From: Halobacteriales archaeon QS_6_64_34
Lineage (GTDB): Archaea > Halobacteriota > Halobacteria > Halobacteriales > Haloarculaceae
DNA length: 64,000 bases
NCBI GenBank assembly: GCA_003020925.1
Contig: PXRT01000002.1
Location: 59,178 to 123,177 of the forward strand
Direction of reading: 5' to 3'
The translations under genes were made by a program, and so were the position numbers. The notes beneath the pieces were generated by a model. It did not search any database. It worked only from the letters and a program-made list of their open reading frames with translations, and was not told the origin of the DNA. Positions 50,987 to 60,360 of the stretch are shown here, piece by piece (the first letter of the stretch is position 1; every line of letters starts with the position of its first letter).

Positions 50987-52774
50987 CTACAGCTCCTCGG
51001 TGTGGCGCATCTGGACGGCGATGCCCCGCGTCGAGGAGTTCATCTCCGCGCCGTGCATCTGGGCCCGTCCGACGCCGAACGCGGCCTCGCCCGTGACGAC
51101 GACTTCGTCGCCGACGCGGATGTCGTCACTGGCCTCGACGATGCCCGGCGCGAGCACGGAGCCGTGGGGGATGAAGGGCTCGATTTCCACGGTTTTGGTG
51201 GGGACGTCGCTGTCGACCCAGCGACGAGCGCCCGCCGTCGTCAAGGAGAGGACGCCGTACTGCTGGGCGAGCGCGGCCAGTTGTTCGCCGTCGGCGTCGT
51301 CCGCCCTGAGCTGTGGATACCGGCCCTGCGTGCCGATATCGCCGAACAGTTCGTCGCCGGCGCCGGCCCCGAACTGGTAGTCCGCGACGGCTCTGATAGT
51401 CCGGTGCTCGCGGGCGGACTTCCGGTAGGTGTCCCACCCTTTTAGTTCGGCGGCGAGATTCCCCAGCGAGTCCGCTGTCGTCGGGTGGTCCCGGACGGTG
51501 TAGGTGAACTCCCGGCCAAGCGAGTCTGCAACGCGCTCACAGATTTCCCGGTACCCCTCGCCGGGGACGTGGGCGACTATCTCGGGGTAGTCGGCGCCCT
51601 CGAGATACCGCTCCAGCACCCGGGCGACGAACTCGATTTCGTTGGCCGACCACTCGCCCGTCACCACCGAATCGTAGTGCTGGGCGGGGTAGGTCAGTTC
51701 CAGTTCCTGGGGGACGACGCCGATGGGCGAGGTCATCGAGACGACGTGGGCGCGCCACTGGATGGCGTCGTGGTACTGCTTGTGGCTCTGGGAGTCGCTG
51801 TAGGGTTTGCGAGCCGAACACGGAACGAGCACGAGCGGTCGGTCGTCGAATCTCGGGACGTAGCGCTCCGTCACGCGCTGGGCGAAGCGCTGAATCTCCA
51901 CCCGTCGGATGGCGTCCTCCGTGGCGGCGGCGAGTTCGGCCCGGCGAATCAGCGGGGCGCGCTGCTCGACGTAGCCGTAGCGCTGGTCCATGATGCGGAC
52001 CGCCGCAGTGAGCCAGTTGTCCTGGCGGGCCTGGCCTTCGATGTAGTCCCGCAGGCGGCCGTCGCGAATCCGCCGGCGGACGCGGGCGAGTTCGGCCGCG
52101 AGCGCGTAGACGTTGTGCTCGACGCAATCGCTGCGGTCGAAGGCATCGCGGGGCCCCTGACAGGCCGGACAGACACAGGGGAGTTCCCCGAGGTCCTCGA
52201 GGAAGTACGCCTCGTCGGTCGTCAGATACCGCCCCTCGGTGCCCCGAACGACGGCCCGATGCGGGTCCACGAGGTCGACGCCGGCATAGACCAGCGTGGC
52301 GACGTTCCGTGGCGTGGCGACGCCGGGTAAGTACAGCGCGGTGTCGGCCGGAACGGCGTCTTTCACCGTCGTCAGGGCGTCGACGAAGGCCGAGCCGTAG
52401 CCGACGTATCCCGGCGCGCCCGACAGGACCGAGATGTCGGCGGGGTGGTCGCCGGCGCTCGTCGGCGAGACGACCGCGCCGCTTGGAAACGCCACGTCCG
52501 GATAGTCGTCGGCGAACGCCTCGGCCACCTCGTCGGGCGTCCCGGCGGGCAGTCCGCGATGGGGGAGTATCGTCACGGCCCCGTCGTCTCCCTCGGGGAT
52601 GTCCGGCTCGGCCGGCCAGCGGCTCCCCGCGTCGTCCAGAATCGTGTGGACGGCCCCCGCTGTGTCGGCGTCCACGTCGTCGACTAAGGCCGGCGTCGCC
52701 ACGGACTCGGCGAGGCGCAACTCGCCGACCCGTGCGGCCCCGTCGCGTTCGTGGACCTCGAAGTAGTCGGTCAT
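50987..52774 (-). CDS. arcS: Archaeosine synthase subunit alpha (ArcS)
   Basis: 595 residues. TGT-like N-terminal part (YLPGVATPRNVATLVYAGVD, CVCPACQGPRDAF with zinc cysteines), then the ArcS-specific motif LVPCSARKPYSDSQSHKQY (about residues 320-338), and a C-terminal PUA domain (VVVTGEAAFGVGRAQMHG) that would bind tRNA. It attaches lysine to preQ0 at position 15, before RaSEA cleaves it to archaeosine. Confidence 0.95.
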   Translation of the reverse strand: MTDYFEVHERDGAARVGELRLAESVATPALVDDVDADTAGAVHTILDDAGSRWPAEPDIPEGDDGAVTILPHRGLPAGTPDEVAEAFADDYPDVAFPSGAVVSPTSAGDHPADISVLSGAPGYVGYGSAFVDALTTVKDAVPADTALYLPGVATPRNVATLVYAGVDLVDPHRAVVRGTEGRYLTTDEAYFLEDLGELPCVCPACQGPRDAFDRSDCVEHNVYALAAELARVRRRIRDGRLRDYIEGQARQDNWLTAAVRIMDQRYGYVEQRAPLIRRAELAAATEDAIRRVEIQRFAQRVTERYVPRFDDRPLVLVPCSARKPYSDSQSHKQYHDAIQWRAHVVSMTSPIGVVPQELELTYPAQHYDSVVTGEWSANEIEFVARVLERYLEGADYPEIVAHVPGEGYREICERVADSLGREFTYTVRDHPTTADSLGNLAAELKGWDTYRKSAREHRTIRAVADYQFGAGAGDELFGDIGTQGRYPQLRADDADGEQLAALAQQYGVLSLTTAGARRWVDSDVPTKTVEIEPFIPHGSVLAPGIVEASDDIRVGDEVVVTGEAAFGVGRAQMHGAEMNSSTRGIAVQMRHTEEL

Positions 52775-52855
52775 AGTGGGTCTGAGCCACGGGCGACCAA
52801 CTATCTTGCCTTTGGAATCCGGTGGCTTTTCGCTATCGAGCGTGGATAGGAGCGT

Positions 52856-53110
52856 ATGGTCGGGTCACGCACCCTGACGGCGGCCGTCGGCCTCCTCGTG
52901 AGCCTGCTCGTCACGGCGGCGCTGTGGTGGTACTTCGAGACGCTGCTGGTCTTTCTCTTCCTCCCGTTTCTCCCGATTCTGTTCCGTGGGCTCGGCGACG
53001 ACGAACCGACTATCGTCCAGGAGTGTCCCCACTGTGGCTTCCAGGCGACCTCCGACGCCTACGACTACTGTCCCCGGGACGGGAGTCGGCTGGAAGAGCC
53101 GGAGTCGTAG
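52856..53110 (+). CDS. Membrane-anchored zinc-ribbon protein
   Basis: 84 residues. Two hydrophobic stretches, about 5-25 and 30-45 (LLVFLFLPFLPILFRGLG), then a C-terminal ribbon CPHCGFQATSDAYDYCPRDG. Common haloarchaeal layout; function unknown. Placed between arcS and tgtA on the other strand, as the other zinc-ribbon gene is between raSEA and arcS. TTTTCGCTA about 30 bases upstream fits a promoter. Confidence 0.8.
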   Translation: MVGSRTLTAAVGLLVSLLVTAALWWYFETLLVFLFLPFLPILFRGLGDDEPTIVQECPHCGFQATSDAYDYCPRDGSRLEEPES

Positions 53111-53141
53111 TTACAGCGGTCTCCGGGACCGGGTGTAGATG

Positions 53142-54614
53142 TCACTCCCGCGCATGGAGGTCCCGCAGCCGAACCTCGTCGGGCACACGGTCGAGGGCCG
53201 TCTCGGGCCAGTCGTCGTGGACGAGCGTAAAGGAGACATCGGGGTGTAACTCGACTAACCGGGCGACGCCGTCGGCGGCGGCCTCGCAGGCAGCGCGGTC
53301 GGTCCGCTCGGGAACTTCGGCGGTCAGCGGATAGGTGTCGCCGAGTTCGCGAGGATAGGGCCCAAAGGGCGGCCGAACGCCCCAGGTCTCGTCGTAGCGG
53401 TCGTTCGACCCGCCCTCGGTGAGTACCACCGCCTCGGCGTCGAGGTCGAAGCGGTCTAACCGTTCCTGGTGGCGCAACACCTCGGGTCGGCGGGCGCTCT
53501 CGGTCGAAGTGTAGAAGAAGGCGTCCTTCGAGACGGGGTCGGTCCGTTCGAGTTGGTCGGCGTGGGAAAGCAGCGTGCGGTACCCCTCGAGCATCGTCGG
53601 GTGGCCCCGCGCCCGCGAGTCGACCAGTTCCAGCAGGTTCCCCGAGCGGATGGCCTGGCGGACGGTCCGAATTTCGCCGTAAGTGACGTGGAGATTGTGC
53701 CGTGCCAGCAGGTCCTGGCGGGGGTCATCGTCCATCCCCCGCAGTTCCGCAGGCGTGTAGTCCGTACAGACCGGACAGTGACAGGGAAAGTGGGCGAGTT
53801 CGTCCAACAGTTCGGTGCCCCTGACCGTGAGATACCGGTCGTCGCGGGCATAGAGGGCGTAGGCGGCCGAATCGAAGAGGTCACAGCCCATCGCGGCGGC
53901 CATCGCGAACATCATCGGGTGGCCCGCGCCGAACAGATGGACCGGCCCCACCTCGCCGAGTCCGCGCTTGCAGGCGGCGATGACGTCGGCGAGGTCGGCG
54001 TAGCGGTACTCGTTCAGCAGCGGGACGACGGCGCCCAGCGGGAACACGTCGAGTCCCGTCTGTTTGGCGTGGCTGGCTGCCCGCTCGCGCAGGTCGGGAT
54101 ACGTCGACCCCTGCACGGGTGCGGAGACGAGCATCTCGCCGGTGTCGGCCCCTGCGGCGATTTCGAGTCGGTCCTGTGTCGTCTGGAGTTCGTTCTCGGC
54201 TCGCTTACGGTCCACGTCGGGCGGCGTCGGAATGTCGACCGGCGTCCCGATGTCGCTCCCGATGTCGGACTGGAACTGGAGTATCTCCTCGGTCGTCACG
54301 TCGATGTCGCCGTACTCGGCCAGTTGAAACGAGCCCGAGTCGGTCATGATAGCGCCCGAAAAGTCAAGCAGGTCGTGCAGCCCCTGCGTGAGAGCGGGCT
54401 CGCGGAGTTCGTCCGAGCCGTGCAGGATGTAGCTGTTCGTGATGAGAATCTCGGCGCCAAACGTCGACTCGAGCGCCGACGGGTCGACCGTCTGGACGTG
54501 GGGGTTGACCACGGGAAGGATGGTCGGCGTCTGGACAGTGACGCCGGCGCGTGGCACCGCCAGTTCGCCCAGGCGGCCCGCAGCGTCGTACTTGCGGACC
54601 TCGAAGTTCGTCAT
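53142..54614 (-). CDS. tgtA: tRNA-guanine(15) transglycosylase, archaeal TgtA
   Basis: 490 residues from ATG 54614 ([20 protein letters not shown]). Catalytic and binding blocks: [18 protein letters not shown] with the first Asp, [28 protein letters not shown], and zinc ligands CHCPVC with a later His. It swaps guanine 15 of tRNA for preQ0. The C-terminal part lacks a full PUA domain, as expected for the split/short haloarchaeal form in which ArcS has one. Starts 25 bases after the vapC relic. Confidence 0.95.
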   Translation of the reverse strand: MTNFEVRKYDAAGRLGELAVPRAGVTVQTPTILPVVNPHVQTVDPSALESTFGAEILITNSYILHGSDELREPALTQGLHDLLDFSGAIMTDSGSFQLAEYGDIDVTTEEILQFQSDIGSDIGTPVDIPTPPDVDRKRAENELQTTQDRLEIAAGADTGEMLVSAPVQGSTYPDLRERAASHAKQTGLDVFPLGAVVPLLNEYRYADLADVIAACKRGLGEVGPVHLFGAGHPMMFAMAAAMGCDLFDSAAYALYARDDRYLTVRGTELLDELAHFPCHCPVCTDYTPAELRGMDDDPRQDLLARHNLHVTYGEIRTVRQAIRSGNLLELVDSRARGHPTMLEGYRTLLSHADQLERTDPVSKDAFFYTSTESARRPEVLRHQERLDRFDLDAEAVVLTEGGSNDRYDETWGVRPPFGPYPRELGDTYPLTAEVPERTDRAACEAAADGVARLVELHPDVSFTLVHDDWPETALDRVPDEVRLRDLHARE

Positions 54615-54639
54615 TGGGTGGTGTCGGCGGGGGGCGCGC

Positions 54640-54874
54640 CTAAGAGTTGTGTTCCCGCGCCACGTCGGCCGGGTCAGTCCGGTCGACGATGCCGTCGAAG
54701 TCGTCATCGAAACTGAGGACAGTGTCGATGTCGTGGTCCCTCATCTCGGCGATGGTAGCCGCATCGGTGAAACTCAGCTCCTGGTCGTCGTACCGCTCGA
54801 AGACATCTACCGCGTCACTGAAGCTCTTCGAGATGAGCCTTGGCTTCATCGTCGACTTTGACTGCCGTAGTCAT
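54640..54874 (-). pseudogene. vapBC toxin-antitoxin deletion scar
   Basis: ATG 54872-54874 opens MTTAVKVDDEAKAHLEELQ and stops at TGA 54815-54817: this is the N-terminus of a haloarchaeal VapB antitoxin. Directly after it another frame gives [45 protein letters not shown], the C-terminal half of a PIN-domain VapC toxin with its last acidic residues (TDAAT, DDDFDG). The rest of vapB and the first half of vapC, with its key Asp, are deleted. Non-functional. Confidence 0.8.
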
Positions 54875-54917
54875 AATAACTCAGTAAACTACGATACCAG
54901 ATGAACGTTCGGCCCGC

Positions 54918-55463
54918 TCACCGCTCGAACAGCGCGTAGTACATGATACCCACAGCGGACCGACCGTCTCGTAACTCACCCGCCCGAACCGATTCCAGCA
55001 GGTCCTCGAACGCCGCCGTCTCGACGCGGATGGACTCGTCGAAATCGAGGGCTTGCTCGGCGGTCGGTTCACACCCCGCCGCGAGGAAGTAGTGGAAGAC
55101 GGAGTCGGCGTAGCCGTTGGCGGGCTCGGCCGTGTAGAGATGTTCGACCGACTCTGCCTCGTAGCCGGTCTCCTCGCGGAGTTCGCGGGCAACGGCCGCC
55201 CGCGGCTCGTCGTCGCTGGTCTCCATACTCCCCGCCGGCAGGGCGCGGTTGACCCGCTTGACCGCCTGGCGCCACTCCTCGATGACGACGACATCGCCGT
55301 CGGGGGTCAACGGCAGGACGACGACGCTGTCGCCCTCCCGCAGGAAGTCGAAGTCCGTTTCGGTGCCGTCGGGGAGCGCGACATCCTCGTGGACGATATC
55401 GAACCCCGGACAGCTGTAGGCGATTTCCGTCGCGAGCGTCTCCCAGGCGAGGTCGTCTGACAT
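54918..55463 (-). CDS. NUDIX hydrolase (ADP-ribose pyrophosphatase-like)
   Basis: 181 residues. The Nudix box runs GSMETSDDEPRAAVARELRE ETGYEAE (the first helix glycine and REL-x-EE-x-G are intact). VVVIEEWRQAVKRVNRALPA precedes it as in ADP-sugar pyrophosphatases. Hydrolyses a nucleoside diphosphate linked to another group; exact substrate unknown. Stands alone 45 bases before trmY's end on the same strand. Confidence 0.9.
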   Translation of the reverse strand: MSDDLAWETLATEIAYSCPGFDIVHEDVALPDGTETDFDFLREGDSVVVLPLTPDGDVVVIEEWRQAVKRVNRALPAGSMETSDDEPRAAVARELREETGYEAESVEHLYTAEPANGYADSVFHYFLAAGCEPTAEQALDFDESIRVETAAFEDLLESVRAGELRDGRSAVGIMYYALFER

Positions 55464-55507
55464 ATCGGCCCCTGTAGCGCCAGGGCAAAACTGCTACCGG
55501 TTGCGGG

Positions 55508-56104
55508 TCAGTACCGCTCGAAGCCGTCGGTGTCGAGGTAGTTGTGGGCCACGGTGATGGCGTGGTCCGCATGCAGCGGTTCCGGTCCCAGCGAGAGTCG
55601 GTCCCCGGCGTGGCTCTCGACGTGAGCGGTCTCCTCGGCAGTGAAGTCGTGGTGGTCCGAGAGGACGAACACGGGGTCGACCGGCGGCGCGACGTCGACC
55701 ACCGGGTCGCCGTCCTCGTGGAGCTGGACGACGGTGCCGTCGCGAGCCACGTCGTCCAGCGTGGCTTCGAACCCGCAGCGGGTCAGCGAGACACCGGGCG
55801 ACGTCTCGACCGGGACGTGACCGATTGCTTCCTCGCGCTCCTCGAGAGCGTTGCGAACGAGCGCGGCCGTCGAGCGCTCGTCGGGGTTGAGCCGCCGGAG
55901 TTCGGTGCCTTCGAAGGAGACGGTGTACGTGTCGGCCAGCACGAGGTGGACACGGACGTCCTCGCGGATGGCGTGACTCAGGAAGAAAGCGCTGGTGACA
56001 CACCGACAGAGCACGTCCAGGCGGCCGGCGGCCCCGGCGAGGTCGTCGAGCGAGAACTCCGGCGTGGTGGGCGCGTCGTGACCGATGACGACGAACTGGC
56101 GCAT
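55508..56104 (-). CDS. trmY: tRNA (pseudouridine(54)-N1)-methyltransferase
   Basis: 198 residues, SPOUT fold. MRQFVVIGHDAPTTPEFSLD DLAG, CRCVTSAFFLSHAIREDVRV HLVL and the knot region DPVFVLSDHHDFTAEETAH, LSLGPEPLHADHAITVAHNY LD are archaeal TrmY hallmarks. It methylates pseudouridine 54 in the T loop of tRNA, giving m1-pseudouridine in place of ribothymidine. Confidence 0.95.
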   Translation of the reverse strand: MRQFVVIGHDAPTTPEFSLDDLAGAAGRLDVLCRCVTSAFFLSHAIREDVRVHLVLADTYTVSFEGTELRRLNPDERSTAALVRNALEEREEAIGHVPVETSPGVSLTRCGFEATLDDVARDGTVVQLHEDGDPVVDVAPPVDPVFVLSDHHDFTAEETAHVESHAGDRLSLGPEPLHADHAITVAHNYLDTDGFERY

Positions 56105-56144
56105 ATCTCGCTCTGTCGGCGGCCGGAGTTAGCCTTATCGAAGC

Positions 56145-56819
56145 CTACTTCGGGTCGACGAACTGACCGTTCTCGACGGCGAGGAGGTCACGCTCGATGG
56201 CGGCTTCGATGACGGCGTCGAACTCGTCGGGACCGATGTCGTAGGCGCTGGTCGCCACGTCGCGAATCTCGGCCCGGTCGACCGGAAACGGCCGGTTCTT
56301 GAGCAGTCGCATCACCTTGTTGTACTCGAGTTTCGTCAGCGTCGGCCCGTCCTCAGCCCCACCACTGTCGGCCGCGCCGGTATCGCTCGTCCCGCTTGCT
56401 GTGGTGGTCCCTGTCGACGCTTCGCCGGTCCCAGCCGTGTCCGCGTCAGCGGCTCCCGACGCCTCGTCGTCCGAGTCGTCGCTGACCGGCGACTCCCACT
56501 CGTCAGCGTCGGTGGTCGGCGTCTCCTCGCCGTCGTCGAACAGCGAGGTGCCAGACGAGTCGGCCGAGTCGGCGCCGTTCGTCGACTGAGTGTCTCTCTC
56601 GGCCTCCCGAGCGGCGGTCGCAGTTCCGCCAGCCCCGTCGTCCCGTGTCGCCGCGACCACCTCCTCGATAACGGCCCCGAGCTTCTCCCGGCAGTCCCCA
56701 CAGAGCGCGACCGTCGGGCCGTCTTCGGGCGGCTGGAGTTCCTCCGGGACGACGGGGTATTCGGAGAGCGAGGCGTCGAAGGCGTCCCCACAGAAGTAAC
56801 ACGAGGCCAGTCGGTCCAT
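56145..56819 (-). CDS. Protein with N-terminal zinc finger and C-terminal winged-helix-like domain
   Basis: 224 residues. CYFCGDAFD (about 7-15) and CGDCREKLG (about 40-48) form a zinc finger; residues 60-150 are a disordered Ser/Thr/Asp/Gly linker (TGEASTGTTTASGTSDTGAA); the end, LTKLEYNKVMRLLKNRPFPV DRAEI then EFDAVIEAAIERDLLAVENG, is helix-rich and nucleic-acid-binding-like. Known only as a haloarchaeal conserved hypothetical to me. Sits between trmY and speB in a translation-related cluster. Confidence 0.8.
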   Translation of the reverse strand: MDRLASCYFCGDAFDASLSEYPVVPEELQPPEDGPTVALCGDCREKLGAVIEEVVAATRDDGAGGTATAAREAERDTQSTNGADSADSSGTSLFDDGEETPTTDADEWESPVSDDSDDEASGAADADTAGTGEASTGTTTASGTSDTGAADSGGAEDGPTLTKLEYNKVMRLLKNRPFPVDRAEIRDVATSAYDIGPDEFDAVIEAAIERDLLAVENGQFVDPK

Positions 56820-56904
56820 GCAGTTGGGTGTCGGCCGTCGATATTAAGCCCACCGGGCCGGCCGAGGGTGTCGCCCCGTCGTAGAGTCGCGACACCACGC
56901 CTCG

Positions 56905-57708
56905 TTAGCCGTCCGCGTGGGCGAAAACGAAGGCCCGCAGCAGTTTCGCGGCGAGCGTCGCGGCCTGGCCGTCGTCGCGGTCGTTGACCTCCACGACGTC
57001 GAAGCCGACGGCGTGGGGCGCGACGGCACGAACCACGTCCCGGAGTTCGCGGGGCGCCACGCCGAACGGTTCTGGCGTGCCGGTCCCCGGCGCGAATCCG
57101 GGGTCGGCGGCGTCGATGTCGACCGAGAGGTAGGCCCGCTCGCCGTCGAAGTCGGGCGTCCAGTCGGCCACGTCCTCGGGCGGGACAACGGTCACGTCGC
57201 CCTCGCCGGCGCGGTCCCACTCGCGCTCGCTGCCGGTGCGGGCGCCCAGGACGACGGCGCGGTCGGCGACCGAGAGGGCGTGGTGGGTCACCGTCGCGTG
57301 GGAGTAGTCGTCGCCGGCATACTGCTCCCGGAGGTCCAGGTGGGCGTCGGCACAGACGAATACGTCCGGGTCCAGCGCGCGAACGGCGGCGACGGAGACG
57401 GTGTGCTCGCCGCCGACCAACAGGGGAACGAGGTCGTCGCCCGCGAACTCGCTGATGGCACTCTTGAGGAAGGTGAGGTATTCGGCGGTGTCGGCCGAGG
57501 GGCCGATATCGCCGTGGTCGTACACACCGAGGTCGGTGAACTGTCGCCCGGTGTGGTGGTCGTAGTCGTCGAACTGTTCGGCGAAGTCGCGAACGCGGCG
57601 CGGACCGAAGCGGGCGCCCGGACGGAACGACGTCGAAGCGTCCAGTGGCGCCCCCACGAGGGCGTAGGCCACACCCTCGCGGTCGGCGACCGCGCCGGGG
57701 AACGTCAT
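56905..57708 (-). CDS. speB: Agmatinase (arginase family)
   Basis: 267 residues. Manganese ligands: GGEHTVSV (His), VCADAHLDLREQ (DxHxD) and LSVDIDAADPGFAPGTGTP (DxD). GAPLDASTSFRPGARFGPRR is the substrate loop. Its ATG shares one base with the aIF5A stop (TAATG), so the two are translationally coupled. In Haloferax an agmatinase homolog acts in the agmatine-based route that modifies aIF5A; the coupling here points the same way, with putrescine/deoxyhypusine formation as its role. Confidence 0.93.
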   Translation of the reverse strand: MTFPGAVADREGVAYALVGAPLDASTSFRPGARFGPRRVRDFAEQFDDYDHHTGRQFTDLGVYDHGDIGPSADTAEYLTFLKSAISEFAGDDLVPLLVGGEHTVSVAAVRALDPDVFVCADAHLDLREQYAGDDYSHATVTHHALSVADRAVVLGARTGSEREWDRAGEGDVTVVPPEDVADWTPDFDGERAYLSVDIDAADPGFAPGTGTPEPFGVAPRELRDVVRAVAPHAVGFDVVEVNDRDDGQAATLAAKLLRAFVFAHADG

Positions 57709-58088
57709 TACGAGCGTGTAATCTTTCGCTGGTCCTCGTATTCGAGGTACTCTATCTCGTCGTCGGGCTCTAAGGTCACGTCGTCGGGCATCAGCATCGT
57801 GAACGTATCGTACGTCTCGAGGTCCATCACCTGGGCGTCGCCGCCGTCGGTCGAGACGACCTGGCCCTGCTTCCGGTCGACAATCGGGACCCAGACTTTC
57901 GCGTCGACGGGCTGGGAGAGCGACCGCTTCTTGCTGTCGAAGACGCCGCGCGCGTCGATGCGGGCCTTCGCGCTGCCGTGTTTGCCCGGCTTGGCCGTGC
58001 TGTAGGAGTCTATCTTACACGGTGTGTCCTCTATCATTACGTAGCTGCCCTCGTCGAGTTCTCGAACTTGAACCTGCTGTCGAGCCAT
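57708..58088 (-). CDS. eif5A: Translation factor aIF5A (hypusine-containing)
   Basis: 126 residues from ATG 58088 ([20 protein letters not shown]). The modification loop is [20 protein letters not shown], with Lys36 the hypusine/deoxyhypusine site. The C-terminal OB fold ([18 protein letters not shown]) follows. It relieves ribosome stalling at difficult peptide bonds. First gene of a coupled pair with speB. Confidence 0.96.
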   Translation of the reverse strand: MARQQVQVRELDEGSYVMIEDTPCKIDSYSTAKPGKHGSAKARIDARGVFDSKKRSLSQPVDAKVWVPIVDRKQGQVVSTDGGDAQVMDLETYDTFTMLMPDDVTLEPDDEIEYLEYEDQRKITRS

Positions 58089-58215
58089 ACGGCCGTTTAA
58101 CCCGTGTCGTACCATAAACGGTTTGGAATCGGGGACGACAGCACGGGCCAACCGACGAGCGGGCAGGTCTCGACGGAGACGAATAGCTTATTAGCAGGAG
58201 GTAGTAGTGGGTGGT

Positions 58216-58986
58216 ATGAGCCTATCCGACGCGCAGTTCGAACAGTACCAGCGTGACGGCTACGTCGTCGTCGAGAACTGTCTCGACGGCGCCGTCGTCG
58301 AAGCGGTGACCGAACGCATCGAATCCTACGTCCGGACCGAACGCGAGGCGACGGCGTTCGAACGGATGCTCGAGCCCGACGCCGCCGCAGACGCCCTCGG
58401 CGACGCCGACCCGGTCCGGAAGTTCGAGGGTCTCGGAATGGTCCGCGAGGACGACGTCTTCGCCGACCTCGTGACCGACGAGAACGTCCTCGAAGTCGTG
58501 AGACAGCTTCAGGGTCCGAACCTCTCCTTGCTCCGGAGCGCGGCCATGCTGAAACCGCCCCGTGTGGGCAGCGAGAAGAAGTATCACCAGGACGCGGCCT
58601 ACTACCCCATCCACCCGATGGACCACGTCACCGTCTGGATGGCCCTGGACCAGTCGACCACCGAGAACGGCTGCATGCAGGTGGTTCCGGGCGCCCACAA
58701 GGACGGTCTCCTGGGTCACGAGGCCATCGAGTACGACACCGACATCACCATCGCCGAGGCCGACTACGGCCCCGAAGACACCGTTGCCCTGCCAATGGAG
58801 CCCGGCGACGTGCTCTTCCAGCACTGCCTGCTCCCCCACTACACCGCGCCAAACGAAACCGACGACTGGCGCCGGGCCTACATCGCCGCGTACATGCGCA
58901 ACCGGTCCCGGTTCACCGACGGGGAGCCGCCCGAGTGGGTCGACAGCTACCACGTCAGCGGCGAGACGTTCCCGGGGTGCGTGTAG
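58216..58986 (+). CDS. PhyH-family Fe(II)/2-oxoglutarate dioxygenase
   Basis: 256 residues from ATG 58216 (MSLSDAQFEQYQRDGYVVVE). Iron ligands: HQD in KKYHQDAAYYPIHPMDHVTV and the distal His in CLLPHYTAPNETDDWRRAYI, where the Arg would hold 2-oxoglutarate; ENGCMQVVPGAHKDG lies between. Family members hydroxylate lipids, compatible solutes such as ectoine, or secondary metabolites. Its TAG is followed directly by the ATG of the Nramp-like gene, so they share an operon. Confidence 0.9.
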   Translation: MSLSDAQFEQYQRDGYVVVENCLDGAVVEAVTERIESYVRTEREATAFERMLEPDAAADALGDADPVRKFEGLGMVREDDVFADLVTDENVLEVVRQLQGPNLSLLRSAAMLKPPRVGSEKKYHQDAAYYPIHPMDHVTVWMALDQSTTENGCMQVVPGAHKDGLLGHEAIEYDTDITIAEADYGPEDTVALPMEPGDVLFQHCLLPHYTAPNETDDWRRAYIAAYMRNRSRFTDGEPPEWVDSYHVSGETFPGCV

Positions 58987-60360
58987 ATGGCGACGGGTAA
59001 CTCCGGTATCCGCTCGCGGTTCTCCGAGATGGGACCGACGTGGCTCGCCGGCGCTATCGCCGTCGGTCCCGCGACCATCGGGGCCTTGGTGACCGCCGGC
59101 GCGAGCTTCGACTACGCACTGTTGTGGGTCGTCGTCCTCTCGGCGGTAATGGGGACGACCGCTCAGTATCTGGCGATGCGGCTCGGCCTGCTGACCGAGG
59201 CCGGTATCGTCTCCGTCGTCGAGGACAACCTCGGCGAGGCGTGGGCGTGGCTGCTGGTCGTCGACACGGTCATCGCGGCCGGCGTCGCCCAGCTGGTCAT
59301 CATGAAGACGGTCGCGAGCGTCTCGGCGGTCTTCTGGACGGACCTCACGACCGCACTCGGCGTCGGTGGCCTCGGTCTCTCGGCTCCCTTCTGGGCGGTC
59401 CTGTGGGGTGTCGTCCTCGCCGTCGGCCTCGCCGTTGGCGGCTACCGCTTCGCGCAACTGGGCGCGAAGATAGTCGTCAGTCTCGTCGTCCTGCTCTTTC
59501 TCGCCTCGCTGACCGTCGTGCCCATCGACTTCGGGGCCGCAGTCACGGGACTGGTCCCGTCGGTTCCCGCCGGCGTCGGCGGCGCGCTCACGGCGGCCGG
59601 CATCCTCGGCGGCGCGGTCCACATCGCTCTGGTGACGATGCAGTCATACACGATGCGCGCTCGCGGCTGGACCGACGCGGACTCGGACCTGGCGCTGCTG
59701 GACGTCGTCGCGTCGATGCTCGTGGCCTTCGGCGTCGCCAGCCTCGCCATCTTTCTGGTCGCGGCGGCGGTGCTGTCTGACCCCGAACTCAGCGTCGTCG
59801 GTGCCACCCAGGCGCTGGGCCCCATCGCCGGCCCGGCCGCGAAGTGGCTGTTCTTTGCGGGGCTGCTCGGCGCTGCGGTGACGACCCTGGGCGGGAACAC
59901 GCCGGTTCCGGCCTACGTCATCGCGGACAAGATGGAGTGGGAAATCAGCACCGACGACCGACGCTATCAGGCGACGGTCGCCGCCTTCGCGCTCATCAGC
60001 ATCCCCGGCGTGTTCATCCAGGGGCCGGTCCTGGGTCTGCTCGTGCAGGCGCTTGCCGTCGGCTTCGTCGGGACGCCGTTCGTGCTGGCGCTCGTGCTGT
60101 ACCTGCTGAACGACCCCACGGCGGTCCCGCGCCCGAACTCGCTCGTCGAGAACGTCGGGGGCCTGCTACTCATCGGCATCGCTACGGTCGTCGCCGGCCA
60201 GTGGGTCCGGCGTGTCGCCTCGGGAGGTATCGTCGACCCCGCGTCGCTGGCCATCCTCGGGTTCGCCGCCGTCCTCGCCGCCGCGATGCTCGGGCTGCTC
60301 GGGCTGACGGCCCGCAACTGGCTGGCCGAGGACAGCGAACCGGCGATGGCCGCCGACTGA
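58987..60360 (+). CDS. Nramp-family transporter lacking the canonical DPGN metal motif
   Basis: 457 residues, about 11 helices. In helix 1 the aligned segment reads AVGPATIGALVTAGASFDYA LLW where true Mn/Fe Nramps have D-P-G-N; in helix 6 the M-P-H motif is replaced within GAVHIALVTMQSYTMRARGW. Overall helix order and the loop GNTPVPAYVIADKMEW fit the Nramp superfamily, including the Nramp-related magnesium or aluminium carriers. Substrate is therefore likely not the usual Mn/Fe. Zero-base gaps link it to both neighbours. Confidence 0.85.
   Translation: MATGNSGIRSRFSEMGPTWLAGAIAVGPATIGALVTAGASFDYALLWVVVLSAVMGTTAQYLAMRLGLLTEAGIVSVVEDNLGEAWAWLLVVDTVIAAGVAQLVIMKTVASVSAVFWTDLTTALGVGGLGLSAPFWAVLWGVVLAVGLAVGGYRFAQLGAKIVVSLVVLLFLASLTVVPIDFGAAVTGLVPSVPAGVGGALTAAGILGGAVHIALVTMQSYTMRARGWTDADSDLALLDVVASMLVAFGVASLAIFLVAAAVLSDPELSVVGATQALGPIAGPAAKWLFFAGLLGAAVTTLGGNTPVPAYVIADKMEWEISTDDRRYQATVAAFALISIPGVFIQGPVLGLLVQALAVGFVGTPFVLALVLYLLNDPTAVPRPNSLVENVGGLLLIGIATVVAGQWVRRVASGGIVDPASLAILGFAAVLAAAMLGLLGLTARNWLAEDSEPAMAAD

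Noticed and set aside
58222..59622. A 466-codon minus-strand frame opposite the PhyH and Nramp-like genes
   Set aside because: Spans two real genes on the other strand and has low-complexity Asp/Arg/Gly content; shadow.
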